Shown in pieces: positions 7,182 through 16,741 of a stretch of DNA of 64,000 nucleotides. A program made the position numbers and the translations under genes. Position 1 is the first letter of the stretch. Each line of letters opens with the position of its first letter. Below the pieces are notes generated by a model, which did no database searches, was not told the origin of the DNA, and saw only the letters and a program-made list of their open reading frames with translations. Origin of the DNA: CAWAPS01 sp963783945 (lineage in GTDB: Bacteria; Actinomycetota; Acidimicrobiia; Acidimicrobiales; Palsa-688). The stretch spans positions 496,001 to 560,000 of the forward strand of contig CAWAPS010000024.1 of the NCBI GenBank assembly GCA_963783945.1, read 5' to 3'.

Positions 7182-8156
7182 TCAGAACGATTGATGGGGA
7201 GTACCGAACGCGCGTCGGTAGGCCAGTGGTGAGACGCCGACGTGTTCGCTGAAGTGGTGGCGGAGGTTGGCTGCTGATCCCATACCGGAGCGTTCGGCGA
7301 CGCGCTCCACGGGAAGGGAAGTCGTTTCGAGGAGATCTTGGGCGAGGAGCAGCCGTTGACGGAGGAGCCACTGTTGGGGGGTCACGCCGAGGGCATCGTG
7401 GAAACGTCGGATGAGTGTTCGCCGGCTGAGGTGGGCGTGGCGGGTGAGGTCCTCGACGGTGATGTGGCGGTCGAGGTTGGTCTGGACCCATTGCATGAGC
7501 TGGGCCAGGTCGTGGTCGGGATGGGGCGGGATGGGCCATCGCAGGTACTGGGCTTGGCCGCCGTCTCGATGGGGCGGGATCACCATCCGTCGGGCCACCT
7601 CGTTGGCCGCTGCGGTACCGAGGTCCTGGCGGACCAGCTCTAAGCACAGGTCGATGGCGGCGGCGGTCCCGGCTGAGGTGAATACTCCGTCGTCTTCGAC
7701 GTAGAGCACCGATGGGTCGAGGATGACAGCGGGGAACAGACTGGCGAAGTCGTCGATGTGCATCCAGTGGGTGGTGGCCCGGCGGTGGTCGAGCAGGCCG
7801 GTGTGAGCGAGCACGAAGGCTCCCGAGCAGATGCCCACGATGCGAGCCCGGCGCCGGTATGCGTGACAGATGGCGTCGATGAGCTCCGTCGGGGGTAGGG
7901 CGCGGATGTTTTCGGCGCCGAGGATGATCACTGTGTCAGCTCGGGCGAGATCGTCCATTGATCCCTTTTGATTGGCGACGAAGCCGGAAGCCACTTCGGT
8001 AGCGGGCTCGGTGGGGCAAACCTCGAATTCGTACCAGGGGTCGTGGATGTCTGTCCGATTGGTGCCGAAGATTTCGCAGGGCACTGACAGCTCGAAGATG
8101 GGGGCGCCGGGCTGGACGGCCATAGCCACCCGATGCTTGGCCAGCGTTTTGCGCAT
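7182..8156 (-). CDS. GlxA-type AraC-family transcription regulator
   Basis: A 324-residue regulator. Residues about 8-180 form a DJ-1/PfpI-like domain (VAMAVQPGAPIFELSVPCEIFG; GICSGAFVLAHTGLLDHRRATTHW, with the nucleophile-elbow Cys in IVGICSGAF). The C terminus has an AraC double helix-turn-helix (HLSRRTLIRRFHDALG and ERVAERSGMGSAANLRHHF). GlxA-type proteins are activators or repressors whose DJ-1 domain is thought to sense a small ligand. ATG 8156 was chosen because family similarity starts there; an open upstream extension of 30 codons looks non-coding. Its target may be the neighbouring divergent methyltransferase/oxidoreductase genes. Confidence 0.9.
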   Translation of the reverse strand: MRKTLAKHRVAMAVQPGAPIFELSVPCEIFGTNRTDIHDPWYEFEVCPTEPATEVASGFVANQKGSMDDLARADTVIILGAENIRALPPTELIDAICHAYRRRARIVGICSGAFVLAHTGLLDHRRATTHWMHIDDFASLFPAVILDPSVLYVEDDGVFTSAGTAAAIDLCLELVRQDLGTAAANEVARRMVIPPHRDGGQAQYLRWPIPPHPDHDLAQLMQWVQTNLDRHITVEDLTRHAHLSRRTLIRRFHDALGVTPQQWLLRQRLLLAQDLLETTSLPVERVAERSGMGSAANLRHHFSEHVGVSPLAYRRAFGTPHQSF

Positions 8157-8410
8157 CGTGGCCAGCTTGCCACTTGTCGCTTCGGGCGTGAAGTCGCACT
8201 GTGACCGTATGGGCAACGAATGAGGATCCTGCGCCATCCTTCCCAATGCTCGGTTCGGAGATCGCGAACCGTCCCGGGGTTGGGGACGTACTCGTTCACA
8301 CAGTCACTGGGCAGGAAGGACCAGATGGCCAAGAGCGTCTTCTACGTCGCTTAATCAACCATCGATCGTCGCTAGTCCAGCCAACCTGATGGCCCGACCC
8401 CTTTGAGGCA

Positions 8411-9287
8411 ATGAACATGGCCGTATCCGCGAAGCCCACAATAAGAGGAGGCGAGACAGAGTCCGCTACACCCGTCTACACCTTGGGTACCAATCCTGCG
8501 GAACGTGAACGGCTTCAGCGCCAAGCCCACGACCTGGCCGCCCATTCGCTGACTCTGCTCAGCCGCGTCGATCTCCCGCCGGGCGGCCGAGCGCTTGACC
8601 TCGGCTGTGGCCCGGCGGGGACGATTGAGTTGCTCGCAGAGCGGGTCGGGCCAACCGGCTCGGTGACCGCCATCGACATCGACCCGGCGCACGTCGCCAT
8701 GGCCCGCCGGCTGGTCCAGGACCGTGGCCTGGCCAATGTCCAAGTACTCCAGGCCGATGCCCGACACACCGGATTGCCGTCTGGCTCGTTTGATGTCGTG
8801 CACGCCCGGCTGCTGCTGGTCAACATCCCATCACCCGAACCCGTCCTCGCCGAGATGGTGCGCTTGGCCAAACCAGGAGGGTGGGTCGTCACCGACGAAG
8901 CGGACGGCATGGCGGGGATTTGCCATCCCCCCAACCCGGCGTGGGATCGGCTCCACGAGATCCTCCACGCCGCCTACTGCGCCGACGGGGCCGACCTGTC
9001 CATCGGCCGCAAGTTGACCTACCTGCTGGGCGACGCCGGACTGACCGACATCGGGGCCGACGGCCGCGCTCGATGTCTACCCGGCGGGTCATGCCCGCCG
9101 CACCCTGCTTCCCGACCTGGTCCGCAGCATGTGGGCCAAAGTCGCCGAGGGCGGGATCGCCTCGCAGGACGAGCTCGCTCAACTCGACCGCCAGGTCCGC
9201 CAGCACCTGGCCGACCCGTCCACCCTGACCATGCCCTGCCTGTACTTCCTGGCCTGGGGCCGCAAACCGAACCCCGAGGAGGCATGA
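8411..9287 (+). pseudogene. SAM-dependent methyltransferase with a frameshift
   Basis: The first 217 codons encode a class I methyltransferase with motif I ALDLGCGPAGTIELL, the acidic strand AIDIDPAHV, and FDVVHARLLLVNIPSPEPVL. Near 9065 the frame changes: after DIGADGR the family-like text resumes one frame over as ALDVYPAGHARRTLLPDL and runs to TGA 9285-9287 (CLYFLAWGRKPNPEEA). Together the two parts make about 291 residues, a normal length. A single indel explains this, either a true mutation or a sequence error. The FAD oxidoreductase downstream suggests a tailoring pair. Confidence 0.75.
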
Positions 9288-9424
9288 ACATGGTCGCCTT
9301 GGACACCGGACCATCCGCAGAGTCGGACTCTCGGTTCGCCACCCGCCGCCAACGCCCCCAGCCGACCCTGCTCCTCGCCGCCAGAACCTCCAAGCCGGCG
9401 GAACACTACCGCCGCCATGGCTGA
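9284..9424 (+). CDS. Short overlapping open frame of 46 codons
   Basis: Starts at ATG 9284, overlapping the methyltransferase stop (ATGA), and ends seven bases inside the next gene. The product (MNMVALDTGPSAESDSRF...) is basic, low in hydrophobic residues and unlike any family I know. It may act only as a coupling frame that carries ribosomes to the oxidoreductase start, or may not be expressed. Confidence 0.25.
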   Translation: MNMVALDTGPSAESDSRFATRRQRPQPTLLLAARTSKPAEHYRRHG

Positions 9425-10832
9425 CATCCTCATCCTCGGGGCCGGGGTGGTCGGCCTGGGCACCGCCCTGTTACTGGCCGAGGACGGCCACCACGTGACG
9501 GTCCTCGAGCGTGACCCTCACCCGCCGCCACCTCCGCTCGACGCCTGGGACAAATGGCCCCGTCGGGGCGTCAACCAGTTCCGGCTCCCCCACTTCTTCA
9601 TGGCCCGCTACCGCACCGTCCTCGAAGCCGAGCTACCCCAAGTAGCTGAGGCGATCGAGGCGGCTGGAGGGCAGCGCTACAACCCCCTCCTGGCCATCCC
9701 CGAGTTTGTCCGAGGCCCCGAGCGCCCGGGAGATGGCGACGTCGAGGTCCTCACCGGGCGGAGACCGCTGGTCGAATCGGCGTTGGCCGCAGTGGCCGCC
9801 ACCCATCCTGGGGTGACGATCCGGCGGGGCGCGGCGGTCGGCGGGCTGCGTCTCGGGCGGCCGACCCGGGCCGGTGTGCCGCACGTGGGCGGCGTGTGCA
9901 CCGAGACCGGCGAGGAGATCGGCGCCCAACTGGTGGTGGACATGATGGGCCGACGCTCCCCCCTGCCGTGCTGGCTGGCCGACGCCGGCATCGCCCCGCC
10001 TGTCGAGGAAACAGAGCCGCAGGGTCTGTTGTACTACTCGCGGCACTACTTCTCGCCCCAGGGGACCGTGCCCGCCGTCCTCGGCCCCTTGCTTCAACCC
10101 CTCGGGACCCTCACCAGCGTCACGTTGCCGGCCGACAACGACACCTGGAGCGTGGTCCTCGTGACCGTCGCCCACGACCGGGCCCTGTACGGTCTGCGCG
10201 ACACCACACGCTGGGAGCGAACGGTGCGATCGCTGCCGCTGGTGGCCCACTGGATCGACGGCGAACCCCTCGACGACCACGTGGTGACCCTCGCCAAGAT
10301 CGAGGACCGCATCCGCCACTACCACCTGGACGGCGAGCCGATTGCCACCGGTGTCGTCTCGGTCGGCGACGCCTGGGCCTGCACCGGGCCGCACCGCGGC
10401 CGGGGCGCGACCATCGGGATGCTCCACGGCCTGGCCCTTCGGGACCGGCTGCGTGACGTCGGCCTCGGCGACCCCTACGCGTTCGCCCGGGCCTTTCACC
10501 ACACCACCACCAACGAAATCCAACCGTGGTTCACGTGGGTTCGAGCCGATGACCGCCACCGCCTGGCGGAGATCGACGCCGGCATCCGCGGAGAGGAATA
10601 TCGCCCGGCGGACCGGTGGTGGGAGCTGGACCAGGCCCTGAGGTGCGCGGCAGGTCGCGACCCCGATTGCCTCCGGGTCTTCGTCCGAGCCGCTCTGATG
10701 GTCGAACCGCTCCACGAATCTCTCGTATCCGACGGTGTCGTCGACCGCGCCCGCGAGCTCGGAGGGGACTGGCGGCGCCAGCCCGTCCCGGCCCCCGATC
10801 GGGATCAACTCGTCGCTCTGGCGAACGACTAA
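9417..10832 (+). CDS. FAD-dependent oxidoreductase/monooxygenase-like protein
   Basis: A 471-residue flavoprotein. The N-terminal dinucleotide fold LILGAGVVGLGTALLLAEDGH is followed by VLERD, the acidic strand that holds the FAD ribose. A second FAD contact, SVGDAWACTGPHRGRGATIGM (about residues 320-340), corresponds to the GD motif of group A flavin monooxygenases and geranylgeranyl-reductase-like enzymes. The middle and C-terminal regions are not close to a characterised family. It follows the methyltransferase within one probable operon. Substrate unknown. Confidence 0.8.
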   Translation: MADILILGAGVVGLGTALLLAEDGHHVTVLERDPHPPPPPLDAWDKWPRRGVNQFRLPHFFMARYRTVLEAELPQVAEAIEAAGGQRYNPLLAIPEFVRGPERPGDGDVEVLTGRRPLVESALAAVAATHPGVTIRRGAAVGGLRLGRPTRAGVPHVGGVCTETGEEIGAQLVVDMMGRRSPLPCWLADAGIAPPVEETEPQGLLYYSRHYFSPQGTVPAVLGPLLQPLGTLTSVTLPADNDTWSVVLVTVAHDRALYGLRDTTRWERTVRSLPLVAHWIDGEPLDDHVVTLAKIEDRIRHYHLDGEPIATGVVSVGDAWACTGPHRGRGATIGMLHGLALRDRLRDVGLGDPYAFARAFHHTTTNEIQPWFTWVRADDRHRLAEIDAGIRGEEYRPADRWWELDQALRCAAGRDPDCLRVFVRAALMVEPLHESLVSDGVVDRARELGGDWRRQPVPAPDRDQLVALAND

Positions 10833-10889
10833 ACGACCCTGCATTTTCCGTCTATAGGAGCTGCGCTCCAACCTCAGTACACTCGCATC

Positions 10890-11089
10890 ATGGCCTCGAC
10901 TCTTGAGGGAACAGTCGCACTGGTCACGGGAGCATCGAGCGGCATCGGAGCGGCAACGGCCCGCAGCTGGCCGCCGCCGGAGCGGCGGTGGCGCTCGCCG
11001 CCCGCCGCAAAGACCGACTCGAGACGCTGGCCACCGAGATCGGCGATGCTGGCGGAACGGCGCTGGTCATCGAGTGCGATGTCACATTT
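10890..11089 (+). pseudogene. Truncated SDR gene cut by a repeat element
   Basis: Starts as a classical SDR (LVTGASSGIGAATAR). A frameshift near 10965 is needed to continue with QLAAAGAAVALAARRKDRLETLA and then GTALVIECDVT, the end of the third strand. At 11090 the sequence switches to the 84-bp repeat element described below and no SDR text follows. About 67 of the usual 250 codons remain, so this is a dead fragment. Confidence 0.75.
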
Positions 11090-11173
11090 TCTCGTAGACC
11101 TTTTGGTTTCTCGGCGTCAAAACGCCCCTGAATTTGCCCGAAAGTGCTACGAGTCAGTGAAAGTACTACGAGA
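11090..11173. repeat. 84-bp element, copy 1 (diverged)
   Basis: Begins TCTCGTAGACCTTTTGG, ends CTACGAGA, and is the same length as the element at 52819-52902. The left 24 bases match the other copy at 21 positions, and the last eight bases are identical. The terminal TCTCGTAG and CTACGAGA are inverted repeats. The 3' flank of both copies also shares an ACGGGCAG block. It directly follows the truncated SDR. Confidence 0.55.
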
Positions 11174-11320
11174 TCCTCTTCACAATCGGGAAAAAAAACG
11201 GGCAGTGCGGGTCAGGCCCTACACGACCGTGGAAACCGGGCAGTCCGGGTCAGGCGACGTCGACCGCCTAGACGGGTTCGCAACTTTGCCCGCGCCGATG
11301 GCGCGAACCTGTTTGGTTCC

Positions 11321-12523
11321 TCAGGTGAAGGCGCCCACCCCGGTGATGTCGCGACCGACGATCAAGGTCTGCATGGTCTCGGTGCCCTCGTAGGTGTGGA
11401 TGACCTCGATGTCGCCCATGTGGCGGATGATGTGGTTGTCGAGGAGGACACCGTTGCCGCCGAGCAGGTCCCGGGCGTCGGCGATGACCTGGCGAGCTTT
11501 GCGGGTGTTGTTGAGCTTGGCCAGGCCGGCGATGGTGTCGGTCAGCCTCCCGGTCTCCTCGAGGCGGGCGAGCTGCATGCAGTACAGCTGCATGCCGGTG
11601 ACCTCGGCCAGCATCTTGACCAGACGGTCCTGGACGATCTGGAACGAGCACAGCGGCTGGCCGAACTGCCGGCGCTGCTTGGTGTAGGTGAGTGCCGTGT
11701 CGTAGGCGGAGACGGCGTGGCCGAGAGCGGCCCATGCGCAGGTGGTGCGGGTGGTCACGAGCACCCGGCCGGCGTCGACGAACCGCTCGGCCCCTGGAAG
11801 CCGCGCCTCGTCGGGCAGGCGGGCTCCTTCGAGGGTGATGTCCGCCTGCCAGATGGCCCGGGCCGCGCCCTTGCCCTCCATGGTGCTGGCGGTGAAGCCG
11901 GGGGTGTCCTTCTCCACCAGGAATCCCTTGACCTGGCCGTCCTGGTCCGAGCGGGCCCACACCACGACGACGTCGGCGATCGACCCGTTGCCGATCCACC
12001 GTTTGGCGCCGTCGAGCACCCAGTCGCGGCCGGCCCGGCGGGCCGTGGTTTCGAGCGATACCGAGTCCGACCCGTGCATCGGCTCGGTCAGGGCGAAGGC
12101 GCCGATGGCGTCGAGGCGGGCCAGGGCCGGTAGCCAGCGTTGCTTTTGGTCGTCCGAGCCGAGCAGGGCGATGGACTTCATGGCCAGTCCGGACTGGACG
12201 CCAAGGAAGGTGCCGAGGCTTCCGTCCCCCCGGTGCAGCTCCATGTTGACCAGCCCTCGGGCGAGCGGCGTCATGCCGGGACAGCCGTACCCGGCGATGT
12301 CCTCGCCGAGCAGGCCCAACTCCGGAAGGCGGCGCATCAGAGGCCATGGCAGTTCGGCGGCCTCCCAGTACCGGTTGATGGCGGGAAGCACCTCGCTGTC
12401 CACGAAGCGACGGGTGGCCAGGAAGTGTTGCCACTGTTCTTCGCTGAACTCCTCACGCACGTAGAAGTAGTCCGTGGCAAGGGCGTCGCCGAGGTTCTCG
12501 TAAGGCATGGCCGTTGGGGTCAT
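11321..12523 (-). CDS. Acyl-CoA dehydrogenase (glutaryl-CoA dehydrogenase-like)
   Basis: A 400-residue flavoenzyme. The FAD and substrate motifs are clear: FALTEPMHGSDSVS, DWVLDGAKRWIGNG, YTKQRRQFGQPLCSFQIVQ, and the C-terminal TYEGTETMQTLIVGRDITG, in which the Glu of YEGT is the catalytic base in the glutaryl/isovaleryl group. It would oxidise an acyl-CoA to the enoyl-CoA. ATG 12523 overlaps the phaZ stop (ATGA) with GGGAGG eight bases upstream; the frame is open to 12532. It is the last gene of the ligase-phaC-phaZ operon, and links acyl-CoA oxidation to the polyester pool. Confidence 0.9.
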   Translation of the reverse strand: MTPTAMPYENLGDALATDYFYVREEFSEEQWQHFLATRRFVDSEVLPAINRYWEAAELPWPLMRRLPELGLLGEDIAGYGCPGMTPLARGLVNMELHRGDGSLGTFLGVQSGLAMKSIALLGSDDQKQRWLPALARLDAIGAFALTEPMHGSDSVSLETTARRAGRDWVLDGAKRWIGNGSIADVVVVWARSDQDGQVKGFLVEKDTPGFTASTMEGKGAARAIWQADITLEGARLPDEARLPGAERFVDAGRVLVTTRTTCAWAALGHAVSAYDTALTYTKQRRQFGQPLCSFQIVQDRLVKMLAEVTGMQLYCMQLARLEETGRLTDTIAGLAKLNNTRKARQVIADARDLLGGNGVLLDNHIIRHMGDIEVIHTYEGTETMQTLIVGRDITGVGAFT

Positions 12524-13345
12524 GAACGGCACCTCCCAGGGGTGGCGGTAAGGAACGTGGTGACGAGCGGTGCGAGCTGTTCTGTGTCTGTGACGAGCGC
12601 CACGTGCCCGCCGCGGTAGATGTGCAGGGTGGCGTGCGGGAGCAGCCGGAACATGATCCTGGCGTTGATTGCGGGAACGATCGGGTCATCGTCGCCGGCG
12701 AGGATCAGGGTCTGCTGACGGATAAAGGGCAGCCACGGCAGGCTGGTCCAGCCGGCCCCGGCAAGCAACTGGTGCAGGTAGCCGATCCGGGATGCGGGGC
12801 GCATGTCGTCGCCCATGACTCGCAGGACCCGGTCGGGATGAGTGCGGGCGGTGCCTCCGTAGATGTCGCCGATGATGGCGGCGGCGTAGTAAGGATCGTT
12901 GAACCGGCGGGTGGTCGCCATCTTGGCCAGCACCCGCAACCGACCGGGGACCATGACCGACCCGGTACCGGTGCTGACCAGGACGAGACGACGAACGAAG
13001 CGTGGAAACTGGAAGGCCATCTGCTGGGCCAGTCCTCCACCCCACGACAGCCCGAGTACGTCAGCGTGCGAGTACCCCAGTTGCCGGAGCATCCTCACTG
13101 CCAGATAGGCGTTGCCGTGGAACCCGTACGGGACTGGGCCCGCCGGGCGACCCTCCGACTCCGGGCACGTCGAAGCGCACCACCTCGATCGCCGGATCGA
13201 GGGCGTCTACGAAGGGCTGCAGCACATCGAAGCCGACGCCTATGCCGCAGCACAGCACCAGCGGGACACGCCCCGATCCGGCTCCTGGTCGGATTCGTAC
13301 CCGCAGATCCTGGCCGAGGACATTGACAACCCGGGTGGACTTCAA
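12520..13345 (-). pseudogene. phaZ: Poly(3-hydroxyalkanoate) depolymerase, frameshifted
   Basis: An alpha/beta hydrolase of the intracellular PhaZ type. The N-terminal part starts at TTG 13345 (overlapping the phaC stop, TTGA) with PLVLCCGIGVGFDVLQPFV and RFDVPGVGGSP. Near 13130 one indel shifts the frame; the rest, from MLRQLGYSHADVLGLSWGGG, runs to 12520. The nucleophile Ser is in GLSWGG, Asp in AGDDDPIVP and His in RGGHVAL, so all catalytic residues survive. Total length, about 275 codons, is normal. PhaZ degrades stored polyester to hydroxyacids. The frameshift may be a sequence error. Confidence 0.8.
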
Positions 13346-15057
13346 CGGTCGAAGACATAGGTGCCCGGCGCGGCCTCGAGAGCGGGGAAGCTGGGCGAAC
13401 CGAGCGCGGCGGGCGCCTCCTTTTCCTTGACCGGAGCGTTCGGCCAGCCAGTCGGCATAGTCGGGCCACCAGCTGCCGGTGCTGCGAGCGGGCCGTCTTC
13501 AGCCACTCGTCGGCGTCGGGGATGTTGTCATCAGAACGTCCGGAACGTCGCCTTGGGATTGCTGGGTGGATTGACCAACGCGGCGATGTGGCCCGAGTTG
13601 GAGAGCACGAAGCGAGACTTGCCTCCGAGCAGCTGTGTGGTCGCGTAGCAGGACTGCCACGGGCAGAGGTGATCGGCCACGCCGGCGACTACGTAAGAGT
13701 CGACCTCGACCTTGGACAGGTCGACGGGCTGCCCGAGCATCGTGGCTGCCTTGGGCGTGACGAGAGCGTTGCTTCATCGCCAGGTCGATGAAGTCCCGGT
13801 GGAGGCGGGCGGCCATGCGGGTGGTGTCGGCGTTCCAGTAGAGGACGTCGAACGCCGGAGGCGGCTTTCCTTGCAGGTAGTTGTTGACCCAGTAGTTCCA
13901 GATGAGGTCGTTGGGTCGCAGCCAGGCGAACACTTCGGCGAGCGATCGGCCGTCGAGATAGCCGCGGCGGGCCGAGGCGGTCGACGGCCATCTTGGCGAC
14001 CCGCTCGTCGATCAAGGCGCTGGCCGTGCCGGCCCGGGACTGGTCGAGGACGGTGACCGCCAGCCCTAGGGATGCCACCTTGTCGATTCCGCCGGTTTCG
14101 GCGAGGTAGCCGGCGAGCATCGAGGCGATGACGCCCGCCCGAGCAAAGCGCGGCGAGATGGGTCTGCTCGACGTCTGCGATCTGCAGCACCGCGTCGAGG
14201 GCGTCGAGGATGGCCTGGCCATAGGAGTCGATGCCCCAGGTCCGGTGGCGGGCGTCGGGGTTGCGCCACGAGATGACAAAGACCTGCTGACCCTGCGACA
14301 CCAGGTACTCGATCAGGCTGCGCCCGGGAGCAAGGTCGATGGCGTAGTACTTGTTGATCACCGGCGGGACGATCAGCAACGGCAGGGTCCGGACCCGGTC
14401 GGTCTGGGGCGTGTACTGGATCAACTCGAACATGGCGGTACGCTGGACCACTGCGCCGGAAGTGACGGCCAGGGTCTCGCCCACCTCGAAGGCCGACGGC
14501 TCGACCATGGTGGGTATCCGGGGTGCGGCCGCCATGTCCCGGGCCAGGTTGGCGGCGCCCCGCAGGAGGCTGGTACCGCCGCTGTCGATGGCGGCCTTCC
14601 AGGCCACCGGGCTGAGGAGCGGGTTGTTGCTCGGGGCGGCCGCGTCGATCAGGTTGTCGATCAGGAACCGGACCCGCAGGTCGTCGCGGTAGTCGAGGTC
14701 GGCGTCAGTGACGACCGACTCCGCGGTCTGGGCGGTGGCGAGGTAGGCCTGAAGCACCCGGCGCAGCACCGGGTTGCTCGTCCAGGCGGGCTCGCCGAAG
14801 CGCCGGTCCCCTTTCGTCGGGGCCAACGCCGAAGCGCCGACGGCGATCCTGCCGTACTCGCGGAGGAGATCGCTCCACCGCATGGCCAGCTTGCGGGGCC
14901 GCCGGCCGAGCTGTCCGGCCAGGTGGACGGTCTCCCGCCCGGGCCGAAAGCGACGGAACTGGTTAAGCGCCGCCCCCGTCAACACCAGGTCCAGGGCTCC
15001 GGCGCCGTCCGCCGTGCTGTCGTCGATGGCCCCCGTTGCTTGGTGTGCGACGGTCAT
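13342..15057 (-). pseudogene. phaC: Poly(3-hydroxyalkanoate) synthase with multiple frameshifts
   Basis: A PhaC-type polymerase of about 571 codons. The first 310 codons are intact (RRVLQAYLATAQTAESVV, PLLIVPPVINKYYAIDLAPG, QVFVISWRNPD) up to the nucleophile region LAALCSGG. After that the matching text jumps frame at least five times: VIASMLAGYLAETGG, then FAWLRPNDLIWNYWVNNYLQG, then VAGVADHLCPWQ (Asp) and SNSGHIAAL (His), then DNIPDADEWLK, WWPDYADWLAER and a final PALEAAPGTYVFDR. The total length is a multiple of three. The start overlaps the ligase stop (ATGA). The density of indels points to sequence error or recent decay. Confidence 0.8.
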
Positions 15058-16560
15058 TTCGTGCTCGTTTCATCCGGGGCCGCCACCAAGCGGCGCATGA
15101 TCTTTCCTGTCGGCCCCTGCGGCAGACTCTCGACCAGCCACACCTTGCGAGGGTATTTGTACGCAGCCAGCCGGGCCTTGACGAACTGCTGTAGCTCCTC
15201 GGGAGACGCCGAGTGGCCCTCCCGCAGTGCGACGGCCGCGCCGATCTCCTCGCCGAGCAACTCGTGAGGGAGGCCGATGACCGCCGCCTCCAGCACGGCC
15301 GGATGCTCGTAGAGGACCTCTTCGACCTCACGCGGGTAGACGTTGAACCCGCCCCGGATGATCAGGTCCTTCTTTCGGTCAACGATGAAGTAATAGCCGT
15401 CGTCATCCACTCTGGCTACGTCCCCGGTCCGGAACCAACCGTCGACGAACGCGGCGGCCGTCTCGTCTGGCTTGTGCCAGTAACCCTTCATGACATTGTG
15501 ACCCCGGATGGCGATCTCGCCGGGCTCGCCCGGCGGCACGTCCTGCCCTTCCTCGTCGATGAGCCTGAACTCGACGCCCGCTATCGGGGTGCCGATCGAA
15601 CCGGCCTTGCGCGGTCTGCCTGGATGGTTGAAAGCGGCGACCGGTGACGTTTCGGACAATCCATATCCCTCGAGGATGGGGCAGTCGAAGGTCTCGTCGA
15701 ACCGCCGGAGGGTCTCTACCGGCAGCGCCGCTCCGCCCGAGATGCAGACCCGAAGAGACTCTGCGTGGCGAGGGAGGCGAGCCTGTTGCTCGAGGAGGGC
15801 GACGTACATGGTGGGGACCCCTTCGAACACGGTGACACCCTCACTTGCGATGATGTCCAGCGCTCGGGAGGCATCGAAACGTGACATCAGGGTTATCGTG
15901 CAGCCCGCCTGGATGGCGGCGTTGAGGCAGCAGGTCTGGCCGAAGGCATGGAAGAAGGGCAGGCAACCGAGGATCACGTCTCCTGTGTCGAGCCCAAGCA
16001 GGGTCGTAGCCGTGACCTGGGCGTTTCGGCTCAGGTTGAAGTGGGTGAGCTCGGCACCTTTCGGATGGCCGGTGGTCCCAGAGGTGTAGAGAATGACAGC
16101 AGTGTCCTCGGCGGCGCGGCTGGCGATGTGGGGATCGATGTCGAATGTCGAGACGTTCCGCTCGAACTCGCCCGGTCCCACCACGATCACCTCGGCACCG
16201 GCAGCCCGGGCCGCGTCGGTGGTCGCGTCGGGAACCTCGTGCCACGCGAACAGGAAGCGGGCGGCTGAGTCGTGCACGTAGTACTCGACCTCCCGTTCTT
16301 TCAGCAGCGGGTTCATCGGCACAACCACTCCGCCGGCCTGCAGAACGCCGTAGTAGACGATCGCGAACAGGGGAACATTGGGCAGCATGACCCCCGCCCG
16401 GTCACCCGGTTGGAAGCCGCCAGTCCGGAGCAGGCCAGCGACCCGGGCAGAGGCCAGGTCCAGGTCGGCGTAGCTAAGCTCGTCTTTCGGCGAGGCGGAT
16501 CGCCGGGTGGCTCGGGTACATGGCGGCGGTCTCGCTCAGGGCGAGGGCTAGGTTGGGCAT
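15054..16560 (-). pseudogene. Long-chain acyl-CoA synthetase-like AMP-binding protein, one frameshift
   Basis: An ANL-family ligase that activates carboxylic acids via acyl-AMP to acyl-CoA. From ATG 16560 the N terminus reads MPNLALALSETAAMYPSHPA; near 16485 one indel shifts to ELSYADLDLASARVAGLL, and then 444 open codons follow. Motifs are ILYTSGTTGHPKGAE (P-loop), EGYGLSETSP, GWFRTGDVARVDDDGY and the catalytic Lys region GKIMRR. Total length, about 501 codons, is normal. It heads a minus-strand operon with phaC, phaZ and an acyl-CoA dehydrogenase, and diverges from the PucR regulator. If translation starts inside the frame at 16388, the substrate domain would be cut. Confidence 0.85.
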
Positions 16561-16741
16561 AAGGTGATCGTCGCGGTTCCGCGAACGAACGTCCACGTCG
16601 CGGACGACACATGTTGGCCCGCTCGGGTTGTGGTGGGTGACAACCTGGTGACGACAGGGCCGGTGCCGGCCGTCAGGATGTGACCAGCGACAAGCCGGTC
16701 CGGCAACGCGTTGTTCCCGGCGACAATCTAAGGTCGCGACG

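Noticed and set aside
9633..10871. 412-codon minus-strand frame
   Set aside because: It is the complement of the FAD oxidoreductase; text is low-complexity and the plus-strand gene has motifs.
11268..12434. 388-codon minus-strand frame over the acyl-CoA dehydrogenase
   Set aside because: Arg-rich text in another frame of a gene with clear motifs.
14128..15267. 379-codon plus-strand frame over phaC
   Set aside because: Shadow of phaC and ligase; no motif and no ribosome site.
13342..16560. Programmed frameshifting as the cause of the phaC and ligase breaks
   Set aside because: Many unrelated sites without slippery sequences or pseudoknots; error or decay is more likely.
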